From JBBDXS01 sp964418365 (GTDB lineage: Bacteria > Chloroflexota > Dehalococcoidia > DSTF01 > RBG-16-68-14), in contig CAYQLM010000013.1 of assembly GCA_964418365.1 (NCBI GenBank), forward strand, positions 1 to 47,034: DNA of 47,034 nt, written 5' to 3'. This document shows positions 32,399-40,789 of the stretch, piece after piece. The notes beneath the pieces were generated by a model. That model saw only the letters and a program-made list of their open reading frames with translations. It was not told the DNA's origin and made no database searches. The position numbers and the translations under genes were made by a program. Every line of letters begins with the position of its first letter. Positions within the stretch are counted from its first letter, which is position 1.

Positions 32399-32710
32399 TT
32401 AGTAACGGCTGCGCGCTGGCGTCCGCTTTGAGAAGCACTCGCGACAGTACACTGGGCGGTCACCGCGCGGTTCAAATGGGACTTCGGTGTTCTTTCCACA
32501 ATCGCCGCAGACCGCGGCATGCATCTGGCGGTCTGAGCTGTACCCTCCACCACCAGAGTCACCGCGCTCCGACTTTCGTGCGGCGCGGCACGTAGGGCAA
32601 CGCTTGGGCTCGCTGTAGCCCTTGGTCCCGTAGAATTCCTGGTCATCCGCTGAGAAGGTGAACTGCTGTCCGCAGTCCTGACAGGTGAGTGTTTTGTCGG
32701 TGAAAGGCAT
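32399..32710 (-). CDS. Zinc-ribbon protein with two CxxC pairs per half
   Basis: 103 residues. First half: LTCQDCGQQFTFSADDQEFY ... KRCPTCRAARK; second half: AVCGDCGKNTEVPFEPRGDR ... YCRECFSKR. Both are C-x2-C ... C-x2-C ribbons separated by a Gly/Ser linker. This arrangement is recognised as a widespread zinc-ribbon family of unknown role, possibly nucleic-acid-binding. The ATG has AAGGAGGT ideally placed. Promoter at 32798-32806. Confidence 0.85.
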   Translation of the reverse strand: MPFTDKTLTCQDCGQQFTFSADDQEFYGTKGYSEPKRCPTCRAARKSERGDSGGGGYSSDRQMHAAVCGDCGKNTEVPFEPRGDRPVYCRECFSKRTPARSRY

Positions 32711-32797
32711 CGACGACCTCCTTTATAGTGCTCCAGGTCGCCGAGTGCAGTAGGAGAGGTTGGCTGCTTATCGAGGACGCTGAATTGAACTGGACTC

Positions 32798-32806
32798 AGT
32801 ATACCA
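32798..32806 (-). promoter_or_regulatory. Extended -10 promoter of the zinc-ribbon operon
   Basis: On the minus strand TGGTATACT, -10 TATACT at 32803-32798, giving a leader of roughly 80 nt. Confidence 0.55.
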
Positions 32807-32825
32807 CGAAACGTGACGGCGTGCT

Positions 32826-32901
32826 TGGTGCCCCCACGGAGATTCGAACTCCGGTTTCCACCTTGAAAGGGTGGCGTCCTAGTCCCCTAGACGATGGGGG
32901 C
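32826..32901 (-). tRNA. tRNA-Glu, anticodon TTC
   Basis: On the minus strand: acceptor GCCCCCA with TGGGGGC, D-arm TCGTCTAGGGGACTAGGA, anticodon arm CCACC-CTTTCAA-GGTGG, T-arm CGGAGTTCGAATCTCCG and encoded CCA (32826-32828). Its first 15 nt are also the last five codons of the glycosyltransferase gene upstream, including the stop TAG. Confidence 0.97.
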
Positions 32902-34263
32902 GTCGAGCGTGGCGGATGCAGTATATCGACCCGCCTTCAGGCGAGCGAACGCGCTGCGCGCAGCATCGAACGCCAACTGCGCGCCGCCCGCCACGGCGAT
33001 CGCGAAGAACGGGTAGAGCGGCACGTGATAACGCACATCGCCGGCGAAGACGATGTGGAACAGCGACCAGAAGAGAAACACAGAGGCCAGTAGCACGCGT
33101 TCCGGCTTGAGCCGTAGCCAGAGCGGGACCGACAAGATGGCGGCGAAGAACAGGGGATAGTAGCTGAAGGTAAACAGGTACCAGAGCGGATGCTTGAGAC
33201 CGGCCGGCCGCAACGGCGTGCCGTCGAGCGTCGTCAGCCAGGAGACGACGCCCGCATCCGAGACGTAGACGTAGTAGAGCTTGAGGCCGGCGAGCTGGAC
33301 CTCGCGCTGCGGATGTGTGAGCGCGTAATCGAGGGCGCGCTTCGGATACGTCCGGTAGGACTTCACCTCGGAGGCCGTATGGTAGAGCGACTGGTCCATC
33401 GGCACGCCGTCGACGTCGTCGCGCGTCCACTTCGTGTAGCCGGTGGCGTCAGGCGCGTGGCCCATGCGCAGGACGCTGGCCGAGTTCGTCGAGATGGGGA
33501 TGAAGGCGTGCATCTGGACGGCGTTGCGGACCGGCCAGGGCGCGATGATCGCCGCGGCGAAGGCGAACGCGATCGCGCTGTGCGCGAGCGCGGCCTTCCA
33601 GCCCCAGCGCGCGAACCAGTACGTCATGGCGACGGGAAGCAAGACGACGCCCTGGCCGCGCATGAGCGCAGCCGCGCCGAGCAGCAGGCCAAAGCCGGCG
33701 ACCGGTAACCAACGGCGGCGCGCAGACGACTCCGTGGTTAGCAGCCAGAGCGCGACGACGAAGAGGAACGTGAAGATCGGCTCGGGGAAGAGAACGGGCA
33801 TCCAGGCGATGGCGTTCGGGAAGACGGCGAAGACGAAAGCCGCGGCGACGCCCGCCCGGCGGTCGAAAATCGATGCCCCGAGTGCATACACGAAGGGAAC
33901 GGTGGCGGCGCTGAACATGGCGTTCATGACCTTCGCGTGGACGAGGCTGACGCCGAAAAGCTTGAACGCCGCGGCCAGCGCGAAGGGGTAGCCGGGCGGC
34001 CAGTAAGCCGTCGGCTCCCCCGGGCCGACGATCTCGTTAAACGAATTGCGGTTAGCGACGAAACCGAACCCTTTCGCCAGGTTTGTGCCGACGATGTAGT
34101 ACCAGTGCGGGTCGCCGCCGAGCGGGTACGTGTCGGTGTAGAAGACCCAGAAGAGGCGCAACGCGAGCGCAACGGTCGTGATCGCCGCGACCCACACGAC
34201 CGTCGTCGAGATACGAATCGCCTGCGCGCGGCCGAGCGGCAGTGGGACAGCGATCTCGCGCAT
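32887..34263 (-). CDS. GT39/ArnT-type membrane glycosyltransferase
   Basis: 458 residues with about ten membrane helices. The first luminal loop holds YTDTYPLGGDPHWYYIVGTN with the acidic residue expected in GT-C enzymes, then GEPTAYWPPGYPFALA, and a basic loop RGQGVVLLPVA. It likely transfers a sugar from a polyprenyl-phosphate carrier. Starts at TAATG with the preceding gene, so it is coupled to it. The C-terminus DAPIV is encoded by the 5' end of tRNA-Glu. Confidence 0.82.
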   Translation of the reverse strand: MREIAVPLPLGRAQAIRISTTVVWVAAITTVALALRLFWVFYTDTYPLGGDPHWYYIVGTNLAKGFGFVANRNSFNEIVGPGEPTAYWPPGYPFALAAAFKLFGVSLVHAKVMNAMFSAATVPFVYALGASIFDRRAGVAAAFVFAVFPNAIAWMPVLFPEPIFTFLFVVALWLLTTESSARRRWLPVAGFGLLLGAAALMRGQGVVLLPVAMTYWFARWGWKAALAHSAIAFAFAAAIIAPWPVRNAVQMHAFIPISTNSASVLRMGHAPDATGYTKWTRDDVDGVPMDQSLYHTASEVKSYRTYPKRALDYALTHPQREVQLAGLKLYYVYVSDAGVVSWLTTLDGTPLRPAGLKHPLWYLFTFSYYPLFFAAILSVPLWLRLKPERVLLASVFLFWSLFHIVFAGDVRYHVPLYPFFAIAVAGGAQLAFDAARSAFARLKAGRYTASATLDAPIV

Positions 34264-35342
34264 TAGCGTTCGGACGTTGCGCGCCAGCGATCGAGCAACG
34301 CGGCGGCGGCGCCCGACGCGATCGCCCCGCGGGCGCGCTCGATGCCGGAGGCGACATCCGGCGCGCGGCCGGCCAGGTAGACGCGGAAGCCCGCGTTGAA
34401 CAGCACGAGGTCGCGCCAGGCGTCGGACGCGGCGCCGCCAAGCACCTGCAGCGTGAGCTCGGCGCTGCGGTCGGGCGTTGGCCGGCCATCGGTGACGTCG
34501 CCGGGCGCGATGTCGTCGTTCGTGGCGGGCGTCAGGCCAAAATCGACGGCGTTGATGCGGTACTCGCGCTTCTCCTCACCGTCGAACTCGATCACGCGCA
34601 CGCCGCGGTTGGCCGGCAGGTCTTCGTTTCCCTCCATGCCCTGCACCAGCGCCGTCTTGCGGAAGCCGAGGCGGCTGAGCGCGTCGCCGAGCTTGTCGAG
34701 ATACGGCAGGTGCGTGAGTCCGATGAGGTGGTAGGGCGCGCCGGCCGGGTCGTAGATCTTCTCGACCATGTTGAGGGGCGTGCGCAGCGCGAGCTCATCG
34801 CGCAGGGTGGCGAGGCGCGCCATGTCGGGCGCGAAGCGCGCCTGGCGCAGATAGCCGATGCCGATCGCCTCGAGACTGCGCGCCACAGCGTCCGCTGTGA
34901 GATCGGTCGGTACGGCGAGCGCATCGAGGACGTCGCCGACGGTAAGGCCGTGCTTCGGGCCGACGCCGCGCTCGCCGTGGAGCAGTACGGGCACGCCGCA
35001 CGCCGCAGCGACGATCGATGCGCACGGGCTGACCATGATCGTGCGCAGGCGGCCATCGTACGGGCTACCGACGTCGAGCAGGCCTTCGACGTTTGGATGC
35101 AATAGCTGCGTCGTCGTGCGGCCACGCACGCTATCGATCAGGCCAAGCAGCTCGTCCGGCGTCTCGCCCTTGTAGCGCTCGAGGATGAGGAACGCGCCGG
35201 CCTGGGCGGGCGTCGCGCGTCCGTCGATGATGGCGTCCAGATACAGACGCGCTTCTTCGCGCGTCAGGGGGCGGCCGGCCGACGGTCCCTGACCGAGATC
35301 TCGGAGGAGCGGCTTGATGTCGCCGGCGTCGACCGTGGTCAT
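34263..35342 (-). CDS. TrpD2/YbiB-like protein (anthranilate phosphoribosyltransferase fold)
   Basis: 359 residues from ATG 35342, which overlaps the gdhA stop as TGATG; the longer open frame upstream lies inside gdhA. N-terminal helical domain with LTREEARLYLDAIIDGRATP and an alpha/beta domain. The GTGGD loop that binds PRPP in true TrpD is replaced by GSPYDGRLR, and KHGNRxxSS by PKHGLTVGD. This is the pattern of TrpD2 (YbiB), a paralogue reported to bind nucleic acid. Anthranilate phosphoribosyl transfer is therefore unlikely. Confidence 0.75.
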   Translation of the reverse strand: MTTVDAGDIKPLLRDLGQGPSAGRPLTREEARLYLDAIIDGRATPAQAGAFLILERYKGETPDELLGLIDSVRGRTTTQLLHPNVEGLLDVGSPYDGRLRTIMVSPCASIVAAACGVPVLLHGERGVGPKHGLTVGDVLDALAVPTDLTADAVARSLEAIGIGYLRQARFAPDMARLATLRDELALRTPLNMVEKIYDPAGAPYHLIGLTHLPYLDKLGDALSRLGFRKTALVQGMEGNEDLPANRGVRVIEFDGEEKREYRINAVDFGLTPATNDDIAPGDVTDGRPTPDRSAELTLQVLGGAASDAWRDLVLFNAGFRVYLAGRAPDVASGIERARGAIASGAAAALLDRWRATSER

Positions 35343-36598
35343 CACACGAAGCCGCGGAGGCGGATCGCTTCGGCCACGCGAGCGACGGCGATGCGATAGG
35401 CGGCGCGCCGCAGCGGGACCTTCTTCTCCTGCGCGATCGCGGACACCGCTCGATACGCTCCGGTGAGGATGCGCTCCAGCTCCGAGTTGACGCGCGCTTC
35501 TTCCCAGCGAAACTGCTGGATGTTCTGCGTCCATTCAAAGTAGGAGACGGTCACGCCGCCGGCATTGGCGAGGATGTCCGGCATGATAACGACTCCGCGC
35601 TCCGTGAGGGCATCGTCCGCAGCGGCGGAGAGCGGGTGGTTGGCCGCCTCGATGATGATGGGCGCGCGCACGGAGGCGCAGTTCGCGTCGGTGATCGCGT
35701 CGCCGATGGCCGCGGGGATGAGGACGTCGCAAGGAAGCGCCAGCAGCTCGTCATTCGAGATGGGATCGCCTCCCGAGAAGTCGCCGGCGGTGCCCCCGCC
35801 GCCCACGTGCGCCTCGAGCGCGTCGATATCTAGTCCGCTCTCGCGACAGGTGCCGCCCTGGACGTCGCTCACCGCGACGATCCGGAAGCCGGCCTTGGCG
35901 GCGAGACGCGCGGTCCAAGAGCCGACGTTGCCGTTGCCCTGCACGGCGACGCTGGTGAGCGACGGCTGGCGGCCGAGGTCCTTGCAGAGCAGACTGAGCA
36001 GCATGGAGACGCCGCGGCCCGTCGCCGCCTCGCGACCGTACGAGCCGCCCAGTGCGACCGGCTTGCCGGTAACGATGCCCGGCGTGTAGCCGTTCGATTG
36101 GCCGTACGCGTCCATCATCCAGGCCATCACCTGCGCGTTCGTTCCCATGTCGGGAGCGGGGATGTCGCGATTGACGCCGATGATGTGCGCGATGTTCTGC
36201 GTGTAGCGGCGCGTGAGCCGGTTCAGCTCGTTCTCGCTCATGAGATGGGGGTCGCACTGGACGCCGCCCTTTGCGCCGCCGAAGGGGAGGTCGACCAGCG
36301 CGCACTTCCATGTCATGAGCGCCGCCAGCGTGCGCACCTCGTCGAGGTCAACGTCGGGGTGGTAGCGGACGCCGCCCTTGTACGGCCCGCGCGCGCCGCT
36401 GTGCTGGACGCGGAAGCCGGGAAAGACGCGCACGGATCCGTCGTCCATGCGCACAGGGACTTCGACGTGCAGCTCGCGGTAGGGCATGCGGAGGAGGAGC
36501 CGGAACTCTTCCTGCAGCCCGAGGTCGTCCGCGGTCTGCTCGAAGAGGTGTACGACTTCCTGGTAGGTGGACTGTTCAGGGGCGGCGACGCTGGCCAT
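35342..36598 (-). CDS. gdhA: Glutamate dehydrogenase
   Basis: 418 residues. VRVFPGFRVQHSGARGPYKG, GGVRYHPDVDLDEVRTLA, the catalytic-lysine motif LPFGGAKGGV, NRDIPAPDMGTN and the nucleotide-binding VAVQGNGNVGSWTARLA identify the Glu/Leu/Phe/Val dehydrogenase family; length is typical of hexameric glutamate dehydrogenase. It interconverts glutamate and 2-oxoglutarate plus ammonia. GGAGGT lies 4 nt before the ATG. TAGACT at 36631-36626 (minus) is a candidate -10. Confidence 0.95.
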   Translation of the reverse strand: MASVAAPEQSTYQEVVHLFEQTADDLGLQEEFRLLLRMPYRELHVEVPVRMDDGSVRVFPGFRVQHSGARGPYKGGVRYHPDVDLDEVRTLAALMTWKCALVDLPFGGAKGGVQCDPHLMSENELNRLTRRYTQNIAHIIGVNRDIPAPDMGTNAQVMAWMMDAYGQSNGYTPGIVTGKPVALGGSYGREAATGRGVSMLLSLLCKDLGRQPSLTSVAVQGNGNVGSWTARLAAKAGFRIVAVSDVQGGTCRESGLDIDALEAHVGGGGTAGDFSGGDPISNDELLALPCDVLIPAAIGDAITDANCASVRAPIIIEAANHPLSAAADDALTERGVVIMPDILANAGGVTVSYFEWTQNIQQFRWEEARVNSELERILTGAYRAVSAIAQEKKVPLRRAAYRIAVARVAEAIRLRGFV

Positions 36599-36663
36599 GA
36601 TACCTCCGTTGGTTTCGCCACGCCTAGTCTATCGCGCCGCTCGCCCAGGCGCAGGGCGGCTGA

Positions 36664-36669
36664 TAGACT
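36664..36669 (+). promoter_or_regulatory. -10 element just before the EamA gene
   Basis: TAGACT, 8 nt before the ATG at 36678; no Shine-Dalgarno site, so a leaderless mRNA is likely. The divergent gdhA unit has its own TAGACT on the other strand at 36626-36631. Confidence 0.4.
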
Positions 36670-36677
36670 GCCAGTCC

Positions 36678-37547
36678 ATGACCACGGCCGCCTTTTCGCT
36701 CGTGCTGGTCGCGGCAGCCGCGCACGCGAGCTGGAACTTCCTGCTTAAGCGCAGTGACCATAAGGTGGCGTTCCTCTGGTCGTTTACCGTCGTGTCGTTC
36801 GTGGCGTTTCTCATCCCGGCGACCGTCTACGCCGTCATCGACGGGATCGGCGCGCGTGGAGTCGCGTTCGGCGTCGCCAGCGGCGGGCTGCATGCCGCGT
36901 ACGGGCTGCTGCTGTCGTACGGGTACCAGGTCGGCGACCTCTCCGCCGTGTACCCGATCTCGCGCGGGATGGGGCCGGCGCTGATCCCGCCCGCGGCCGT
37001 CCTGCTGCTGGGCGAACACGTCTCGGGCTGGGCCGGCCTGGGCATCGCGCTGGTCGTGATCGGCGTGCTGCTCGTGCAGGCGCAGACCGACGAGCCGCGC
37101 GAGCTGCTCGAGCACCTGCGGGGACTAGGCCGCCCGGCGATCGTCTCCGCGCTGGCAACGGGCGTGCTGATCACAACGTATTCGCTCTGGGACAAGAAGG
37201 CGCTGGACTACCTCTCGCCGGTGACGCTGAACCAGTTCTCGATCGGCGGCTACGTCTTCCTCCTCTGGCCGCTGGCGTATCGTGCGAGGCAGCCCTTGCG
37301 GGCGGAGTGGCGAGCGCGCGGCTGGACCATCGTCGCGGCGGGGTTGCTCGCGCCGCTGGCGTACATCCTGGTGCTCGTCGCCCTCACGACAAGCCGCGTG
37401 AGCTACGTCGCGCCGGCGCGCGAGGTGGGCATCGTGCTCGGGGCGCTGCTGGGCGTCGTCCTGCTCCACGAGGGCTACGGCCGGGCGCGCATCGCGGGTG
37501 CGCTGCTCATCGTGGCGGGCGTGCTGACGCTAGGTCTGGCGCCGTGA
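36678..37547 (+). CDS. EamA/DMT-superfamily transporter
   Basis: 289 residues from ATG 36678, ten hydrophobic segments in two EamA halves; AAAAHASWNFLLKRSDHK and GDLSAVYPISRGMGPALIPP are typical of the family. The related half-motif RVSYVAPAREVGIVLGALLG appears in the second repeat. Drug/metabolite transporters export or import small molecules; substrate unknown. Confidence 0.9.
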   Translation: MTTAAFSLVLVAAAAHASWNFLLKRSDHKVAFLWSFTVVSFVAFLIPATVYAVIDGIGARGVAFGVASGGLHAAYGLLLSYGYQVGDLSAVYPISRGMGPALIPPAAVLLLGEHVSGWAGLGIALVVIGVLLVQAQTDEPRELLEHLRGLGRPAIVSALATGVLITTYSLWDKKALDYLSPVTLNQFSIGGYVFLLWPLAYRARQPLRAEWRARGWTIVAAGLLAPLAYILVLVALTTSRVSYVAPAREVGIVLGALLGVVLLHEGYGRARIAGALLIVAGVLTLGLAP

Positions 37548-37552
37548 GGGAA

Positions 37553-37618
37553 CTCCCTCACCCCTAGCCCCTCTCCCTCGGAGAGGGAGAGGGGTGACCG
37601 AAGTCCGGGGTGAGGGAG
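37553..37618. repeat. REP-like intergenic palindrome
   Basis: CCCCTCTCCCTC-GGA-GAGGGAGAGGGG forms a near-perfect hairpin, nested in an outer inverted repeat CTCCCTCACCCC / GGGGTGAGGGAG. This type of palindrome is dispersed in many bacterial genomes. Confidence 0.75.
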
Positions 37619-37633
37619 CGGGCCGCATTCTGG

Positions 37634-37639
37634 TAGATT
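37634..37639 (+). promoter_or_regulatory. Extended -10 element before the PHP gene
   Basis: TGGTAGATT, -10 at 37634-37639, 8 nt before the GTG start; leaderless candidate. Confidence 0.4.
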
Positions 37640-37647
37640 GAGGCGCT

Positions 37648-38535
37648 GTGTACGCTGATTCCCACGTCCATTTGCAGCCTCACGGCGAGGCGCCGCCGAT
37701 GACGCGCGAGCGCATCGAGCTGTATGTGGAGGCCGGGCGCGAGCGCGGCGTGGGGCAGATCGCGATCACGGAGCACCTCTTTCGCTTCCGCGAGGCCTTC
37801 GATCTGCTGTACGGCTGGTGGGACGTCGAGCGCGACGATCCGGCGCTGCGCGCGACGGCGCGCGCGTACTGGGAAGACCACGTGTCGAGCTCCGTCACCG
37901 ACTACGTGCGCACGATCGAGGAGTGCAAGTCGGCCGGACTGCCGGTGACGCTCGGGCTGGAGATGGACTGGCTGCCCGGCCGGGCGGAGGAGCTGCGGAA
38001 CTTCCTGGCGCCGTACGACTGGGACATCGTGCTCGGCTCGGTGCACTGGATCGGCGCCTGGGGGTTCGATGAGATGAGCTCACCCCTCGTCCTCGCCGAG
38101 TGGGAGTGGCGCGATATGGACGCCGTGTTCGCCGAATATGCGTCCTTGCTGCGCGAGCTGGCGTCGGCGAAACTGTGCGACGTGCTCGCGCACCCCGACT
38201 TGCCGAAGATCGCCGGCCACCGCCCGACATCGTTCACGCCGCTGCACAACGCGATCGTGGAGGCGGCCGCTGATGGTGGCTGCGCGGTGGAGGTGAACGC
38301 GAACGGCTACAAGCGCATCGACGAGCCATACCCGGCGCTGCCGGTGCTCGAACGCGCGCACGAGGCCGGGCTCGCGATCACGTTCGCATCGGACGCGCAC
38401 ATGCCGGAGAGGCTCGGCCAGCGCTTCGATGACCTCGCCGCGTTCGTCGCGCAGGCCGGCTACGAAGAGTACGTTTCGTTCGAGCAGCGGCGGCCGGTGA
38501 CGCACGCGTTAGAAACGGCGGCGGCGCGATCATGA
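37648..38535 (+). CDS. PHP-domain phosphoesterase (histidinol-phosphatase-like)
   Basis: 295 residues, GTG start. PHP metal-binding motifs in order: DSHVHLQPHG, AITEHLFRF, GLEMDWLPG, VLGSVHWIG, LAHPDLPKI and TFASDAH. Such proteins hydrolyse phosphate esters with a multi-metal centre; HisJ-type histidinol-phosphate phosphatase is one option, but no his gene is near. Its stop overlaps the EEP gene start (ATGA), pointing to a joint phosphate-ester pathway. Confidence 0.85.
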   Translation: MYADSHVHLQPHGEAPPMTRERIELYVEAGRERGVGQIAITEHLFRFREAFDLLYGWWDVERDDPALRATARAYWEDHVSSSVTDYVRTIEECKSAGLPVTLGLEMDWLPGRAEELRNFLAPYDWDIVLGSVHWIGAWGFDEMSSPLVLAEWEWRDMDAVFAEYASLLRELASAKLCDVLAHPDLPKIAGHRPTSFTPLHNAIVEAAADGGCAVEVNANGYKRIDEPYPALPVLERAHEAGLAITFASDAHMPERLGQRFDDLAAFVAQAGYEEYVSFEQRRPVTHALETAAARS

Positions 38536-39284
38536 CCACTGTCACCGTCGCCACGCTCAACCTCTTTAACAAGGTAGGCCGCTGGGGCGAGCGCTGCCCG
38601 CTCGTGGTGGAGCAGATGGCGGCGCTGGCGCCGGACGTGATCGGCCTGCAGGAAGTCGATCTCACGATCGACCAGGGCATCTCGCTCTGCCATTTGGTGA
38701 ATAGCCATATCACCGACCGCCGGCGCTACCTCGCGTACCACATGGGGCGGCCCGGCCGCGCGGCGCACGCGCAGGCGCAGGCCGTGATGTCGCGGCTGCC
38801 GGTGGACGCGCACGAAGGGTTTGACTACCTCTCGTACGAGGGCGTGGCGCAGCGCATGCGCGTGCGGCTCGATGGCGGCGCGACGCTCGATTTCTACAAT
38901 ACGCACCTCTACTTCCCGCCGGAGGCGACGCAGGAGCGCCTGGCGCAGGCGAAGCGGCTGCTGGCGTGGATCGATACGTGGAGCGGCGCGAACGCTGTCG
39001 TCGTGGCCGGCGACTTCAACGCGTACGCTGGCGAGCCGACCGTGGAGCTGATGAAGGCGGGCTTCACGTCGGCGCACGAAGCGGCGCACGGCCGCGAGCC
39101 GGAGAAGACCTGGCCGACGCCGGTGAATACGTACGACCCGTCGCCGGCGGGGTGCCTGGACTACATCTTCGTGTCCGGCGCGAAGGTCGTCGAGGCCGGG
39201 CTGGCGTTCGACAAGACGCACCCGCTGGACGACAAGCTCTTCCCCTCCGACCACCTGGGCGTGTACGCGAAGCTCGATGTGTAG
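38532..39284 (+). CDS. Endonuclease/exonuclease/phosphatase (EEP) family protein
   Basis: 250 residues, ATG overlapping the previous stop. ATLNLFNKVG, VIGLQEVDL (Glu metal ligand), FYNTHLYFPPEATQ, VVAGDFNAYAG (GDFN) and SDHLGVYA (catalytic SDH) are the EEP signature. Possible activities include DNA/RNA nuclease, sphingomyelinase or inositol phosphatase; the sequence does not decide. No signal peptide. Confidence 0.87.
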   Translation: MTTVTVATLNLFNKVGRWGERCPLVVEQMAALAPDVIGLQEVDLTIDQGISLCHLVNSHITDRRRYLAYHMGRPGRAAHAQAQAVMSRLPVDAHEGFDYLSYEGVAQRMRVRLDGGATLDFYNTHLYFPPEATQERLAQAKRLLAWIDTWSGANAVVVAGDFNAYAGEPTVELMKAGFTSAHEAAHGREPEKTWPTPVNTYDPSPAGCLDYIFVSGAKVVEAGLAFDKTHPLDDKLFPSDHLGVYAKLDV

Positions 39285-39335
39285 GGCCAAGGGCCACGGG
39301 CCATGGGCCACGGAGCGAAAGGAGCGGCCGGCATA

Positions 39336-40694
39336 ATGGACATCGATCAGGTCGAGAAGGTTATTCGCGAGCGCGGCATCGAGGTCGTCAAGATCGGCGG
39401 CGCGGACATGGACGGTGTCTACCGCGGCAAGCGTCTGCTCGCGGATCAGTTCATCGAAGGGTGCCGCGGCGGGCACGGCTTCGCCCAGTGCGACGTCATC
39501 TTCGGCTGGGACATCGCCGAGCAGCTCATCGATGGCCTCGCCGTCGGGAGCGCGGCGGCCACGGGTTTCGCCGACATCGTGATGCACCCGGACCTCGAGA
39601 CGTTTCGCGTGGTGCCGTGGGAGCCGGGCGCGGCGGCCGTCGTCTGCGACTACGCGACGGAGGAGGGCGAGCCGCTCGCCGTCTCGCCACGACAGGTGCT
39701 GCGCCGCGTCGTCGAGCGCGCGCAATCGACGGGCTACCGGCCGATGATGTCGGCGGAGTTCGAGGTGCGCCTCTTCCGCGAAGACCAGCGGTCGTGGCGC
39801 GCGAAACGCTTCACCGATCTCGAGCCGCTCAACCCGGGGCTGAACTGCTACAGCATTCACCACGCCAGCATCGACGAGGATGTTGTCGGGCGCATCCGGC
39901 GGATGATGGTGGAGTACGGCGTGCGGGTGGAGGGCTACAACCGCGAGCACGGCGAAGGGATGTACGAGATCAACCTCCACTACGCCGACGCGGTGACCGC
40001 CGCTGATTACGCGCTGCTTTACAAGAGCGGCGCGAAGGAGATCGCCGCGCAGCAGGGCGTGGTGCCGACGTTCATGGCGAAGTACGACGACCGCATCGAT
40101 GGCTGCAGCGGGCACCTGCACCAGAGCCTCTGGGCCGGGGAACGCAATGTCTTCTGGGACGAGAGCGCGCCGCACCACGCATCGCCGCTGATGCGATCGT
40201 ACGCGGCGGGAGTGCTCACAACGATGCCGGAGCTGATGCTGATGTACGCGCCGAACGTGAACTCGTACAAGCGTTACGTTGCTGGCAGCTGGGCGCCGAC
40301 GACGGCGACCTGGGGCTTCGAGAACCGCACGACGGCCGTGCGGGCGATCACCTCGACGGCGAACGGCTGCCGCCTCGAGACGCGCGTCCCCGGCGCCGAT
40401 GTGAACGCCTACCTCGGCTTCGCTGCGACGCTGGCGGGCGGGCTGCACGGCATCGAGCGCGGGCTGGAGCCGCCACCGCCGATCTCGGGCGACGCCTATC
40501 GAGCGACCGAAGCGTCGGGGTTGCCTCGATCGCTGGCAGAGGCCGTCGAGCGGTTCCGCGGCAGCGCCGTCGCGCGCGAGTACTTCGGCTCGGAGTTCGT
40601 CGAGCAGTACGCGCGCATGCGGGAGTGGGAAGTCGAGCAGTTCCGCCGCGCGGTGACGGACTGGGAGCGCGCGCGGTATTTCGAGCAGGTCTGA
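39336..40694 (+). CDS. Glutamine-synthetase-family ligase (PuuA/GlnA-like)
   Basis: 452 residues from ATG 39336 with AAGGAG about 14 nt upstream. N-terminal beta-grasp VVKIGGADMDGVYRGKRLLA followed by the GS catalytic domain: MSAEFEVRLF, EGMYEINLHYADAV, DGCSGHLHQSLW and WGFENRTTAVRA. The N-terminal DxDGVxRGK pattern is common in GS-like gamma-glutamyl ligases for amines or polyamines rather than in true GlnA. Probably joins glutamate to an amine using ATP; substrate unknown. Confidence 0.85.
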   Translation: MDIDQVEKVIRERGIEVVKIGGADMDGVYRGKRLLADQFIEGCRGGHGFAQCDVIFGWDIAEQLIDGLAVGSAAATGFADIVMHPDLETFRVVPWEPGAAAVVCDYATEEGEPLAVSPRQVLRRVVERAQSTGYRPMMSAEFEVRLFREDQRSWRAKRFTDLEPLNPGLNCYSIHHASIDEDVVGRIRRMMVEYGVRVEGYNREHGEGMYEINLHYADAVTAADYALLYKSGAKEIAAQQGVVPTFMAKYDDRIDGCSGHLHQSLWAGERNVFWDESAPHHASPLMRSYAAGVLTTMPELMLMYAPNVNSYKRYVAGSWAPTTATWGFENRTTAVRAITSTANGCRLETRVPGADVNAYLGFAATLAGGLHGIERGLEPPPPISGDAYRATEASGLPRSLAEAVERFRGSAVAREYFGSEFVEQYARMREWEVEQFRRAVTDWERARYFEQV

Positions 40695-40711
40695 AGCGGC
40701 ACGGCATGATG

Positions 40712-40766
40712 GTAGGTCGGGGTCTTTAGACCCCGACGCGCGAGGGTCTGAAGACCCTCGCCTACG
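40712..40766. repeat. REP-like double hairpin
   Basis: GTCGGGGTCT-TTAG-ACCCCGAC-type hairpin followed by GCGAGGGTCT-GA-AGACCCTCGC, flanked by GTAGG and CCTAC. It resembles the hairpins after the protease gene (13640-13790). Confidence 0.7.
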
Positions 40767-40789
40767 TTTCTGACGAAGGGGGAAGTAAC

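Noticed and set aside
34263..35534. Longer TrpD-like protein starting upstream of 35342
   Set aside because: The extra N-terminal part reads against the conserved end of gdhA, is Arg-rich and low complexity, and the TGATG overlap gives a normal family length.
36098..36748. Plus-strand frame opposite gdhA
   Set aside because: It mirrors the gdhA coding sequence and carries no motif of its own.
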